Positions 1 through 10,400 of a stretch of DNA of 64,000 nucleotides are shown here, one piece after another (position 1 is the first letter of the stretch; every line of letters starts with the position of its first letter). The stretch spans positions 254,101 to 318,100 of the forward strand of contig LUCM01001813.1 of assembly GCA_008360955.1 (NCBI GenBank), read 5' to 3'. This DNA is from Fasciolopsis buskii. Its lineage: Eukaryota > Platyhelminthes > Trematoda > Plagiorchiida > Fasciolidae. Made by a program: the position numbers and the translations under genes. Below the pieces are notes generated by a model. That model saw only the letters and a program-made list of their open reading frames with translations. It searched no databases and was not told where the DNA came from.

Positions 1-161
1 TGGCCCACCCTCCGTCCCAATATAAACCCTAGACAACAAAACAATTAACACAACACATTCTTGTGTATTCAGGTTGTGCATGTAACACCACAAATCCCTT
101 CCCCACCCATATTTGTATCTGACTAATTCAATCCTTCCTATAGTGAAAATATTTTGTCAAG

Positions 162-178
162 ATATATATATATATATA
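162..178. repeat. (AT)n microsatellite
   Basis: Short uninterrupted AT dinucleotide run in AT-rich flanking sequence. Nothing else is recognised in positions 1-280. Confidence 0.9.
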
Positions 179-281
179 GTGATATAATGGCATGAGTACG
201 AATCACTGGAAACGAGCTTGTTCGCCAACTTGTGTTTTCTCATTTTTATCTTGGATTTTTCCTCTTCCATCTTTTACTTCC

Positions 282-412
282 TTTTATTGATGAAATGACG
301 TTGCGAATCATTTTCAAGAAGGAGGCTGCAGCCAACAGAGGGCTGCCCAAGTGAGGAATTTGACCGGCGATGTGAGGATTCGAACTCGCAACATTGCGTT
401 CAAACTCCATCT
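282..412 (-). repeat. SINE-like 3' portion with tRNA-type B box
   Basis: Read on the minus strand this begins with a B-box-like string GAGTTCGAATCC (plus positions about 377-388). It continues through a body with CCTCACTTGGGCAGCCCTC and ends in an AATAAAAG-type tail near 282. The body and tail match a second minus-strand unit at about 4055-4222 with moderate divergence, so this is a dispersed repeat family. The A box is absent here: the unit starts abruptly where the 3' UTR of the neighbouring RTE-like LINE stops (near 413). It is therefore either a truncated SINE or a tail shared between SINE and LINE. Confidence 0.6.
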
Positions 413-551
413 CCTAGAGTTACTTGTTTTTCTGAGAAGAGAGATTATGAATGAAGAACAAGGGGTGAACCTACGAAGACTGGAAAAGAGAAGAATGCCG
501 AAGTAAGTAACACACGGAATATAGTCTAACTTTACAAACGCACTTATTCTT

Positions 552-815
552 TCAATCGCTCTGATTCGACAGAAAACGAAAATACGACCACCAGTGTTCA
601 CGGCTCACTGCCATATCCTTCGTTGCCTTCAGCCAGCTACTTGATGAATCTTTCGGACCCCAACCACAAAGACGTGAGACACCTACTTTAGCTAAATCGG
701 CTGTGCATTCTCTCATTCCACGTTGCCGCGTCATCTGCTGATCTCCACATGGCTTCCCCCAGTCCGTGGGAGGAACAAAAAATAGGGCAAGGTGTGATAG
801 ACGAGTGTGACCCAA
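552..815 (-). pseudogene. RTE-like ORF C-terminal domain
   Basis: This 87-residue open frame ends in a stop at 552. It carries the blocks GKPCGDQQMTRQRGM, VGVSRLCGWGPKDSSSSWL and MAVSREHWWSYFRFLS, which form the conserved C-terminal tail of fluke RTE-like reverse transcriptases. The plus-strand fragment at 1476-1630 encodes the same tail with better-preserved residues (NREQWRSCCHFLS). Positions 551-413 are its 3' UTR and align with the 3' UTR of the plus-strand copy as far as a GTAACTCT block. Confidence 0.8.
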
Positions 816-839
816 CTAACGTAGTCTGCTAAGCTTTAT

Positions 840-1466
840 ACGCCGAGATAAAGTCTTCTCAGAATGGCATCTAATACTAGATTCCTAACCTCAGGTCGAG
901 AAATACTACGATCGTAGGGTGATGATGCATGTGGCTCATTTCGAGTGTCTAGCAAATATTGGGAATCTGATCGATTCAACCTCGACCTGGATGAGATCCG
1001 GCCCGCTGTTCGTGGATATTACTCTCGCGAATTGATGTCAAACGACGCAGCATTACCGAAGCCAGCACCTTAGTAACTATTGGAATTAAACTAATCCCAC
1101 GATGATTGCTGCAGTCACTCCGTGTGTCCTTGAAAATGGATGCTATCAGTCACTCCCTCCAAGATAACGGGATACGTTCCTTGTTCCAAATATCTCGAAT
1201 CAGAGAGGTAAAAGCTTTTATCCGGGCTTCTCCACCCCATTTGAAACGAACTGAAGGAAGTTCGTCGGATCGGCTGCTTTCCCCTCTTCAAAGGTCGAAT
1301 AATCGACTCTACTTCCAATTCCGTTGAGGGATCGAGAGATTCCTCCCAAGGATTCACAGCTCCAGACGTCGGTCTAAATACGCTAGCGTGTGGCCAGCTA
1401 AACTGATCATCGAAGTGCTCACCACAACGGTCCACCCTTTATTGTCTACCGTTGATGTGCTCTCCT
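840..1466 (-). pseudogene. RTE-like linker and N-terminal reverse transcriptase fragment
   Basis: The frame from 1435 down to 1115 contains CGEHFDDQFSWP, typical of the linker before RT in RTE elements. The next stretch (about 1140-850) reads SDCSNHRGISLIP, VTKVLASVMLRRL, a degenerate AGSHPGRG and TIVVFLDLR, in the correct order for RT fingers up to motif A. A stop lies inside the region after PGRG. The sequence then breaks off just after the FLDLR block, before the catalytic palm is complete. The linker upstream of 1466 continues in frame above 1845 once the inserted element at 1476-1836 is removed. Confidence 0.8.
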
Positions 1467-1475
1467 TGAGCTCTC

Positions 1476-1836
1476 TCTGAGAAAATGTACAGCGAACTTA
1501 GGTAAAGTAGGTGTCTCACGCCTTCGTGGTTGGGATCCGAAAGACTCGTCAACTAGCTGGCTGGAGACACTGAAGGATATGGCAGTGAACCGTGAGCAGT
1601 GGCGATCGTGCTGTCATTTTCTATCGGATAAGAATGATTGAACACACGTGCGTTTGTACAGTTAGACTGTGTTCCGTGTGTTGGCTGCAGCAGCGTCTTA
1701 TCTTTTCCTGCCTGTGTAGGTCCACTCCCTGTTCCCCTTGGATATTCACTTTTTCTAGGAACGTGTAACTCTGGGGAAAAGTCAGCGATCAGTGAGGCTT
1801 GCGTTGCTATTTAACGCTGAACGATGATGATGATGA
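1476..1836 (+). mobile_element. 5'-truncated RTE-like LINE insertion with (GAT)n tail
   Basis: The insert starts within the C-terminal coding part (KCTANLGKVGVSRLRGW, then MAVNREQWRSCCHFLSD and a stop near 1640). It continues through a 3' UTR and ends in a short GAT repeat tail (about 1823-1837). It is flanked by the 9-bp direct repeat TGAGCTCTC at 1467-1475 and 1837-1845, which fits a target site duplication. Removing the insert plus one repeat copy rejoins the linker frame of the minus-strand RTE element around it. That makes this a nested, later insertion. Severe 5' truncation and a simple-repeat 3' tail are normal for RTE retrotransposition. Confidence 0.85.
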
Positions 1837-2289
1837 TGAGCTCTCCATTCTTATCGCACACGACTTCACTAAATGAAATTCGCTGCCCACCGATGTTACT
1901 TATATGTTCAACCAATCTTTGGTCGTTACCTGAAGCGGTGGCTTTCTCCATCTCTTCAGCTACCTTGACCTACCAGTTTTCATGGTGATTCGTGAGACTT
2001 GGCGTCAACTAACGCTGCAACTGTCAATGCATCTTATTCACCTCTTTGCTGTTAAGGTGCTGGCATTTTTGCTGCATTAGACCCAGCGACCCTGGTGGTG
2101 GGATCCATTGTCTTTGATGACCGCTAGATCAGGGACCACAGACGAAATCTGCTGCCAAGTGTATCGCCTGCTTAATTTGATCCCACTGCTCGTCTACATT
2201 ACTGCTCGTCGGAGTTCTTAATTCCTCGAATAGTTTCTGCTTATAGCTGCTGCAAACGGCCGAATCAGACACGTTCGATGGCCAATCGG

Positions 2290-3048
2290 GTCTGTGGCCT
2301 ACGTCGATGGCCGGTTGAGCTGCAGTAAAAATTGCATTAAAATTAACGCATGGTCCGATTTGACGTACGTGGTTCCAGTACGATCTACAGTTCTCGGCAG
2401 AATCGCGCCAACGGCAGCTTACTGCACTATGGTCGATCTGACTCAGACTTTTGTCGGGTTAGAGTGCTATGTCGCTGGAAAAAACTGATTCTGTCGGACA
2501 TTTATACCAGAGGGGAATGAATTATTGTCCGCACAAAATTGAATAAGTCTTTCCCCGTTACCCGTTCGCTGAGCAGACAAGGCCCATCGCCCACCTAAAA
2601 GGACTTCCGATGCACTAGGTGGTCTAGACTGTATATTAACTTCACCTGCTAGCACTACGATTTTAGGGCCTTCACTCTTCCGAACAAGAGAGACGAGTTC
2701 GTCATAAAATGTTTTTTAGGTGTTGGCGCTGCTGGTTGTTGGAACGTATGCCGCAGTGACAAATAACTTCCGCTTATTACAGCTATCCTACCGAACATCG
2801 ACTGATCCCTGTAGTCTCACGGCGCACAAGTGACTGTTAACCAGGATCCAGTCTTAAAAGGTCGCTTTAGCCTTGCCACTCAAGACTATTCCTGCATGTT
2901 GACCCACAGTTAGTTCAGTTACACCACTCGAATCCAGAATTCGTTTTTCGCTGACGCGACAGACATCAGTCGAAAATGAGTCCACCGCCAGAGCTAAACA
3001 CACCGGTTGGCCGGTCTGCACAAGAGTGCGCTCATTGAAGGGACCGAG
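2290..3048 (-). pseudogene. RTE-like APE-type endonuclease domain, degenerate
   Basis: The minus-strand translation has the N-terminal block LNLGPFNERTLVQTGQ followed by DVCRVSEKRILDSSGVTEL, then DWILVNSHLCAVRLQGS in another frame. Next comes a block at the place of the catalytic GDFN motif, and finally SDHALI near 2330-2350. The GDFN motif reads AGEVN here, so the aspartate and phenylalanine are lost, while the SDH catalytic triplet survives. At least two frame changes and several stops break it. In RTE elements this domain nicks the genomic target before reverse transcription. The block order and spacing make the family call secure. Activity is not expected. Confidence 0.8.
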
Positions 3049-3102
3049 ATTCAGAGGCTGTTGACGCTTTGAGAAAATGTGAGCTAACAGACTGAAAAAC
3101 AC

Positions 3103-3560
3103 CTATTATACTATTTGACAATGAACCGTTGCGAGTGTCGGACATGTTACTAGTTGGCGGCATTGTGGGTTGGAAGGACGAGCAGGGATTGATTTGGATA
3201 CAGGAGAGACAGCTTGAATGGAAGAGAAGGAACTCTGAGCAATAACATACTTACCACTATCCACCCCGCTCGATGCGATGGGCAGCGCGTTCCTGATTAT
3301 CCTGCGCGACAACTGATACAGTATGGGATTATTTGTGGGCATGTAACTCATAGGGATTGATGGACGGGTACTGCTAGGGAGTCCAGCCACTAAGCAGAAG
3401 AATGATTAGGGTTCTCAACTGAAGCCTTTGGTTCTGACAAAAACCTGACCACAAGACAGCGGGATATTGCTGAGTGGAAGCCTATTTACTGTTCTTCCAC
3501 ACGTTTTTATGACTAAGCTGCTAATTCAGATCAACCCCCGACTTGGAGGACCAGGAGACT
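3103..3560. other. No recognised gene; possible RTE 5' region
   Basis: A 94-residue minus-strand open frame (3390-3106) lies directly upstream of the endonuclease start and could be 5' sequence of the RTE-like element. I recognise no domain in it. Confidence 0.3.
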
Positions 3561-4020
3561 ACTTCGTCAGGCCTCTACCCATTGACCTTCCAGGCATGAT
3601 TGGATCTTCGGCTTGAGATAAGCCATCCTGTATAGCTCGTTGGATCATGGAGACACGCAAGCCGTCACATCATGTCAAGGTGTAATCTCGTTGACAGCAA
3701 AGTAGAATACAATTTGGACTGTCCTATGTAATCAGGAGACGGGGTATTGACGGTGTACATCTACCTGTCTACCCAGTGTTCGACAAGTTGATGCAGGGCG
3801 TTTTCATGCGGCCAACCTAGATTTCTCTTCCTAGTTTCTAGGGTGCACAGTTCAACTTCCCAGTTAATTTGCCGTAGATTGAAGTCACCCACGATAAGTG
3901 TCTTGGGGGGCAGTTATTATGTTCGCCAGGCATTGGAACGACTGGTTACCTTCTCCAATACTCGAACATGGCGAGTGATACACCCAGACCTCAAGATGCA
4001 ATCTTGTTATGACCGCAAGG
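3561..4020 (-). mobile_element. CR1/jockey-type LINE endonuclease fragment
   Basis: On the minus strand, the catalytic-core block LIVGDFNLRQINWEV is encoded near 3890-3845 (GGT GAC TTC AAT is plus 3878-3889 reversed). It is preceded in another frame by VYHSPCSS, the usual VYRSPSS block upstream of GDFN in CR1/jockey-type endonucleases. Sequence down to about 3600 continues in LINE-like style but with stops. No RT follows, so it is a short relic. It is a different lineage from the RTE-like copy beside it. Confidence 0.6.
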
Positions 4021-4054
4021 AATCATTACCGGTATGCGGAAGCAAACTTTTATC

Positions 4055-4222
4055 TTTTTCTTTTATTAATGAAACAACAATGAACATCATTTTTCAGGAG
4101 GGGGGCCGCGACCAACAAAGGGCTGCCAGGTGGGGAAGTTGACTGGCCGTCGGAAGATCCGAACCCGCGACCTTCACGTCCAAACGCCACGACTTTATCC
4201 GTTTGGCTACCGCCGGCCAGAA
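4055..4222 (-). repeat. tRNA-derived SINE-like unit with A and B boxes
   Basis: Read on the minus strand it has an A-box-like TAGCCAAACGG (plus 4199-4209) and a B-box-like GGGTTCGGATC (plus 4156-4166) about 33 nt apart, as in RNA polymerase III internal promoters. A body follows (CCCCACCTGGCAGCCCTTTG) with an AATAAAAGAAAAAG-type tail. It does not fold into a credible mature tRNA and its body matches the unit at 282-412. I infer a tRNA-derived SINE family. Confidence 0.7.
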
Positions 4223-4767
4223 TTTGGATGGTGGTTAGGGTCAAAGAAGCTCTTAAGCATAGTTAGTCCAGTACCCACTATCTGCTTTTTGGCACACAGA
4301 ACCAAAGCGGATTGCGATGGAAACATGGTCATCCAAACAGAAAATGCGGTTCAGAAAGCAGCTTGATACATAGGGTTCTTTCGGATTTTGACTATAAGGA
4401 CTAGACATCTGATGCATCTGTTGACTTCAGGGTGTTATAATGAATTGGTTTGGGAATACCGACTGCTTTTTCGATAAACAATAAACGAATCTGAACTCTG
4501 TTTGATCTTGCTTGAATGATGATTCAAAATCCGGGCTAGTCCACAGACCATCGCCTACTCGCTGACGAAAATATACCGACTAGCGATGAAACTTCCTCTA
4601 TCCAGCTGCCAAACCCGGTGATATAAATGCTTTTAAACGCTGTTATAAACTTTGAACCGCCGCCACCCACCGGGCCAAATAGCACTTTCCTCCTTTAGGT
4701 GACACATTCCGTTAGGTTTGACTACTTTGTCCGACACGGCTCCGCTGAATTTCAGTGCGGACCTTAC

Positions 4768-4870
4768 TTTTGATTGTTGCAGGCAATAGAACGCAAACGT
4801 CCCAAAATAGAAAAGAACGACCCGAAATATGATAACGGTAACAGGCCAGAATATTTTCACCACTGGAATG
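4768..4870 (-). CDS. Candidate exon with one membrane segment, unidentified
   Basis: A minus-strand open frame covers 4935-4633. Within it a possible acceptor (TTACAG, exon start 4870) and a good donor (AAA|GTAAGG, exon end 4768) bracket a segment rich in hydrophobic residues (PVTVIIFRVVLFYFGTFAF). That would be one transmembrane helix. No family is recognised and no partner exon was found. It could equally be a chance frame. Confidence 0.2.
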
Positions 4871-4939
4871 CTGTAACTCTCCATCTCCAGTGATGACGCA
4901 GCGACCCTGTTTTCCAGGTCATTTGTGACAGACAATGCT

Positions 4940-6850
4940 GAGGTTCGCCGAGGTCATTGCCATGTGTTTATGGTAGCCTATATTGTATCACTAAAAAGAA
5001 CGGTATATGAATCATTCATCTCCGTCTCTGCTGGAACACTCCTATTCACCCTACCTGTTGTTTATTTTATCTCCCTGTATTGATTTATGATGTGAACATG
5101 TGTACGGAATTCTATTCCCTACGTAATTTCGTCGCATGCACCTTGTTCAGATTTGCTGAAATCGTCTCATGGATAAGTCATGAAATGTTTCGTAATTGGC
5201 TTTTAGTTAAAGAATATTTTCACCGGAGATACATGTTTCAAGGTCCTGGCATACATACCGCGACATCTCGTTGTACTTCATTTCATGCAGCTTGAACGAG
5301 TTACCCTCATTATCCCATTCACGTAGACCAACTCATCCGTACACTGTACGAAGTAAGCATACATTTTTGAATTTCGCAGTAAAGTTTAGTTTTCAAGCCC
5401 CGGACAAGTTGGCTTACATACATTTTTTTCGCTGTCTGCAGTGTCGTTTGGTTCAGACAAATACTATTTAATCCATGGTTAGTATCGATCGACAATTCTC
5501 ATGAAATCACCAAGATATCGTGAGTTACTCGTAACGCTCTGTGAAGTAGAATTAAATAACATAGTCGGGTGAGTTTCGGCGCACTGCAAGGTACTCACAT
5601 GGGTGCGGAGTAGATCCGATTATCAAATTCCTTTTAGAGTGGTGAAACCGAGAGCTTGTTTGGAGAACGTCTTAGGCTGATAATTCCATTCAGCTTGTGA
5701 TTTCGAATATAGCGAGGATACTGAGGAGAAAGGGGTGATATTGAAGTAAATGTGAGGTATTCAGAAGTGTGAATCATTAATTATCCTTAAACAAAATCGA
5801 TCTTTCATTTCATTCCGTCAAGGTTCTCGAAAACAGTACGGATAAGCATAACTGCAGTTAATACAGGAATCACACATTTTGGACAAAATGATGCTTTTTT
5901 GTCACGGCCTAAGTGAAGCTGTTGAGTGCTGTTATTTCCATAAGGAAGACTCAGAAAATCCTGGCTTCTAGACATAGAGATCGGACTGTTATCCATCCAT
6001 CAATGTTCCACTCCCGAAATTGGCATGATAAATATGGAAGATAGTTGACGATAAGGAATATTATTGTAAGAAATGGAGATAACGGTCCCAACTATCATCA
6101 TAACTTAACAGTTTAGTGAAAAAATCATGCAAAAGCGAGGGTAATAAAATCGAATCGATTTGAATGCGTTCGGGTCTCGAACGCAAAAAGGCGACAGAGA
6201 ACCTTTCGGAACAAAGTTTGTAAATGTGTTCAAAATACTCGAATCAATGTGGTGACCGTCGTCTTGCCTCCTCTGACTATAGTTTCATAGATCTTGGCTG
6301 CTCCATATTAGCTGCTGGTGATCATTTAGACTACTCGAGCTGTTTTCACCAACCATGACCGGGGTTAGAGTATTTGCTTTTTTTCGCCAAAGCTGCAGCT
6401 GCCGACATAATTTGCTCGCTATTACGTCAGCTGGATGTGTTACACAATCCACGTGTCCGTTTTTTTGGATGGATTGCTCAGAAATGTGTATTCGTTCCAG
6501 CCAAAGTCATGACTACTAAGAGCAGCCGGAAGCCACTAAACGGTAGTCTGCAACTACTAAATTATAGCCAGAGGACAAAAAACGACGAAAACCTGTGGTA
6601 ATTCGACAAATTCAAGATCTTTGTCTTCTCAAAACTCATGGTCAAACCTAGATGTGAGATTGCTATCAGATTCAGAAGGCACAGAAACCATCAGTCACTT
6701 ATTTGATTTTTCCCTTCGGTTAGTGTATGGTATTGTATTGTGTAGACTTTTGGGTACAATCAGTCATGTCCCACTTCAGTCAAAAATGTGACAATAAAAA
6801 CAGAATTAAAAATACATAAATAAAGCAAAAAATACACCAATCGCCTCGTA
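4940..6850. other. No recognised gene
   Basis: AT-rich sequence with only short unrelated open frames. The right end from about 6720 may be the degenerate 3' UTR of the CR1-like LINE that follows. Confidence 0.5.
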
Positions 6851-7599
6851 AAAAATGTAAATGAACTCATCCACGAATAATCATAACACATTATGACAGG
6901 TTGCACAGGAAGTCGGCTGAAACTCGGTCACGGTTTTTCGAAATTTGTGCTAAATATGGGACATTGGAGTTCCAATAGATATTGATGCTGAAGGTTATGG
7001 AACGAAAAACGAATCGTGTAGAAATATGAGAGCGGGAATTTGAAAGTTCGTTGTGCAAAGGATGGGTGGGATCTGAAAGAATTTTGTTAGCAAATTTCTC
7101 ACATGCTGATAAGTGTTGGCCACAGATTAAAGGACAATTCAGTTAATTGCACGAAGGACAAATGGCTAATGATTAATAGCCCCCGACGAAAAATTTTAAA
7201 GTTTTTTCAGTAAACCTGAAGATATAACAGGAGAACAGTAAACAAGGATTGGAAAAAACACATTAGTATACCAATCGGGAGATGATGCTTTGTTTCACCT
7301 TGTAATGTCGAAGCATCCTAATTTGGGATAACAACCGTCGGAGATTCTTTACACAGATAGAAATGTGTGAAGTCCACTTCAGATTTTTATCAATAGTGAC
7401 TCCTAGATATTTCATCGAATCAACCCTGGTAAGTGTTTTTGAGTTAATGGAAGAAGTTTCGGATGGGTATGCTGACCGAGGGAGAGAGACATTCGAAACA
7501 ATTCGATTTGGTGAGATTTAAACCAGCTCGTGCAGAGATATCGTAAACAGAAGGTAGGTTGTTGGAAAACTTTGAAAATCATCGTTTTTCGAAACGGCT

Positions 7600-8435
7600 T
7601 GAGAGAGGGCAACAATATCAGCACACTTCAACAGATAACAGGGTGAGCTGGTTCATAAATCGCTGATCTAAGTAGAGGAAAGAAACGGTTAAAGAACAGT
7701 ACCCTATAGCCCGCCTGAGTTGTTAATCAACGGTTTTGAAGTTTATCGTTCATTCGTGTGCGCTGGGTTCGGTTAGTAAAGTAATCAGACAGCCAAGCTA
7801 ATAAAGAACTGGGACAACCAAATGTTTGCAGTTTGCAAAGTAGAAGGGACCGTGGGACAGAAGCAAATGCCGACGAATAGTCTAGAAAGGCGCAACGCAC
7901 AGATTTCATCGATACGTTTAGGGACTTACAAATGTGGTGAATGAGGGAGGCCACAGCGTCCAAAGTAGATGTTATATTTATAGGTAAATTGAAAAGGTTC
8001 GTCAGGAGGATACATAGCAGAACGCAGGCTCTTAAATATAGCACGCTCCGTCAGTTTAAGATCAGACGACATTAAAGCGATGGGGCGAAAACGTTTTGCC
8101 AAAGCAATAGGACTGTTGGTTTTAAGGATGAGAATGACAATGACGTGTCTCCAACAGTCAGGGATTGAAAACGAGTTAATTAGAAAAGTAAATGCATCGG
8201 TCAGTGCCACAGCACCATGGGTTAAAAGAGCTGAGGGCAGACTGTCAGGACCAACCGCTGTGGTAAATTTAGTGGTACGGAGAAGATCGAGCACCTCTTT
8301 ACTAGGAAAAATTTTAACTGTCATATAATCACCGTGACCAAATATGACCGGAGTATAGGTGGAAGGATGGACGAAAGCAGGAATGATGCTGCCGATATCC
8401 ACAGAAGTTTTCGCATGCCTCTTCTTCCCACTCAA
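7600..8435 (-). pseudogene. CR1-like reverse transcriptase domain
   Basis: The first frame (8435-7926) has TTAVGPDSLPSALLT and FRPIALMSSDLKLTERAI, the RT fingers. The second frame (8044-7727) has the catalytic block CAFLDYSSAFASVPRSLLL (FLDYSSAF near 7892-7865) and LAWLSDYFTNRTQRT. A frameshift near 8000-7960 separates them, and a stop follows LQNR at 7727. The expected YADD motif near 7629-7607 reads KCADIVAL, so Tyr is Cys and one Asp is missing. Downstream, MKYLGVTID (7417-7383) marks the thumb. Enzyme activity is not expected. Confidence 0.85.
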
Positions 8436-8804
8436 CAGTCAAATGTCTTGTTATAGGACTCGATTGTTGTTACCATTCCAGAGTTGGCTGGCTAATGTAG
8501 CGTCGGTGTGTCGGATTTCGCCTTTTATTATGTTGGAATTGTACCGCACGCTTGAGTTATTACGGGATTTGTACAAGTGCCCCTTGCGTCTTCTTAGAGA
8601 TTTCAGTCTCTGGGTGGAGGTACGGCCATTTGAGACGAATGGTGTTTCTGAGGGGCACCAGATATCAAAGATTGCGTTGGCCGTCTCTGTGAACAGTTTG
8701 ACACTGTCATTGAGCAAGGGTTCACAAGAGAAATAAGTAGATGCGAGCGAAAGGGATTTCTGAAGAAGAACAAGGTTGTTCTGTGAAAAGTTACGGTGGA
8801 GGGC

Positions 8805-9500
8805 TCAGATTTGATTCGTTCGCCTGAAGGAATAGAAAGCTGACCTAGAGTATACCTTGGGCCTTGACAGAAGCAGACAGTGATCGTTACTTGAAATTAG
8901 AGCACGCAGTTCCAGGGAAAATAAATCAAGGACGTTGGTAATAACTCTACCTAAAATGAAACCGTCTCCGGTGGGAGAAACGCAGAGACCAGTCAAGTCA
9001 AATACAGCCAGTGATAGGGTACATGCTTGATTGAAATCACCTACAATAGTCTGCAGGTTATTCTTAAGAAGGGAAGCAATAAACACTTGAAAAGAGTCGA
9101 AAAAAGATGCGATATTTTGTTCCAAGCTAAAAGGAGAAATGCATGAATTCGTCGTGTTAGTGCTGGTATGGCGAGAAAACCTAGGATGACATTGTGTCAC
9201 GAGACAGCCACTTCCGTTTAGTGAGTACGTATAAACGACTTCGGAATTGCCAGACCGTGAGAAGTTTATGTATGTTGTCACACCGTCTCCAGTCTTCTTG
9301 TCCGAATCTCTGTCCTGCCGTTGGAGTCTGAAGCTGTCTATCGACACGAATGTACCAACGATATCCGGGTTCAGCCACGATTCTTGTATGAAGTATGAAC
9401 ATGGGTCGGTGACTGAAGTGTGAGGGACAGATCCGACATTTTTGCAAACAGAGAGTGGATGTTGGTACTCAATAATGCCGGAAATAACATTTTGGTCGAA
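8805..9500 (-). pseudogene. CR1-like endonuclease domain
   Basis: The main frame (9509-8805) carries ESWLNPDIVGTF, a DGVTTYI strand, IVGDFNQA (GDFN is plus 9030-9041 reversed) and ALISSNDHCLLL (about 8893-8875). These are the GDFN and SDH-type catalytic motifs of APE-like endonucleases, with SDH as NDH. The N-terminal block TNIHSLFAKM lies in a neighbouring frame near 9480-9420, so one frameshift separates it from the rest. Apart from that shift the domain is open for more than 200 residues, so decay is moderate. Confidence 0.8.
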
Positions 9501-9519
9501 AAGGTGCATTTAAGAGCGA

Positions 9520-10165
9520 CACTAACCGCAAAGCCGCTGGTGTGCTTCTGGAGAAATTTTGTCCATCCATCCGTACGAGAAACATACTACTGACACCGTT
9601 GTTCAATTTCGTCAGGAAATCGAAATTAAATGTGGAACAGGGCGTGCTACGTCGGCGAGATCTACATGCAGAAAATTGCGTATGATTCCGATAGCGATAT
9701 AATCTTTACATCGTGGTGCAAAACGTAAGTAGATATATTATTTGTTGGTGGTCCTACTCTGAAGGACGCGGCAGAAGTTTGCTCGTTAATGTAAAATCAG
9801 ACACTCCGGAGCACACACGGTATCATGACTACAGTTCGCCAGGGTACTAACGAGATCGCCATCCCAATGGGGCCATTACATGTATTCCTTCCATATTTGA
9901 AGTGGGTCTTCGATGTACGTTACGACTGTTTAAGGAACAGCAAACGAAAAGGGGAAGAGTATTGCTGCTTAAGCTGGTAGAGTCAATCTGGAGTGAGAGC
10001 GGGATTTTGTAGAAAATTTGGCCGATGGTGAACCTAATTAGCCGGACCAGTGAACAATATGAAATTTTTTATTTCCGTTGATGCTCACTCGAAGCAGCCC
10101 TAAAAATCTACATTTACTATTAATCGCCGAATTCGGTCTTCCTTTCTTCCAGTCCTGTGTTCCCG
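9520..10165. other. No recognised gene
   Basis: Probable decayed LINE 5' flank at the left edge, then unassigned sequence. No motif seen. Confidence 0.4.
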
Positions 10166-10170
10166 AATCC

Positions 10171-10400
10171 CTAGGCGGAGGTACTCGAGTGGATTAAATT
10201 TCTGTCACCGAAGGGGTTAAAGGTTCGAATCCCAGACCTGCTGGTCATTTTGGTGGTAGACGACAACTACCTGTCCTCTGACTCGTTACTACACTTGACC
10301 CAGTGAGACCTTACGATTCTATGCCACCTCAGTTTCAAGTTCAAGGGTGACGGTTTCCATGTAGTGAACTTTGGTGTTTATAGGATATGTCTCTTCTACG
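10171..10400 (+). repeat. tRNA-Ser/Leu-like SINE head and body
   Basis: The stretch from 10174 (GGCGGAGGTACTCGAGTGG) holds an A-box-like TACTCGAGTGGATTAA, and 10222-10232 is an exact B box, GGTTCGAATCC. Spacing is about 35 nt. The 5' head resembles type II (Leu/Ser) tRNAs, but the acceptor stem cannot close and an unrelated body continues to about 10400. It is therefore best seen as a tRNA-derived SINE rather than a functional tRNA gene. Confidence 0.6.

Larger units (their letters stand above)
413..3102 (-). mobile_element. RTE-like non-LTR retrotransposon, degenerate, internally deleted
   Basis: On the minus strand the order is endonuclease (about 3048-2290), linker, start of reverse transcriptase (about 1466-840), then directly the extreme C-terminal domain (815-552) and 3' UTR. 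Roughly the catalytic and thumb half of RT is missing at about 815-840, so the copy carries an internal deletion. Frameshifts and stops are frequent. The peptide blocks match RTE-clade elements I know from flukes: an EN start with a DVCRVSE block, an RT block NHRGISLIP, and a C-terminal VGVSRL-GWG-KD block. The copy is interrupted by a plus-strand insertion at 1476-1836. It cannot be mobile by itself. Confidence 0.85.
6860..9510 (-). mobile_element. CR1-like (Pido/SR1-type) LINE, nearly full ORF2, degenerate
   Basis: Minus-strand order is endonuclease (9500-8805), linker (8717-8451), reverse transcriptase (8435-7600) and RT thumb/C-terminal region (about 7450-6900). The blocks are canonical for the CR1 clade, which includes SR1 and Pido in schistosomes: TNIHSLFAKMSDLSLTL, GDFN, SNDHCLL, GPDSLPSALL, CAFLDYSSAF, MKYLGVTIDKNLKWTSHIS and MLRHYKVK. 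Several frame changes and a damaged YADD motif show it is inactive. No clear ORF1 and no target site duplication were seen. The clade call is by motif memory, not by phylogeny. Confidence 0.85.

Noticed and set aside
10171..10245. Functional tRNA-Leu or tRNA-Ser gene
   Set aside because: A and B boxes are present but the acceptor and anticodon stems do not close and a SINE-like body follows.
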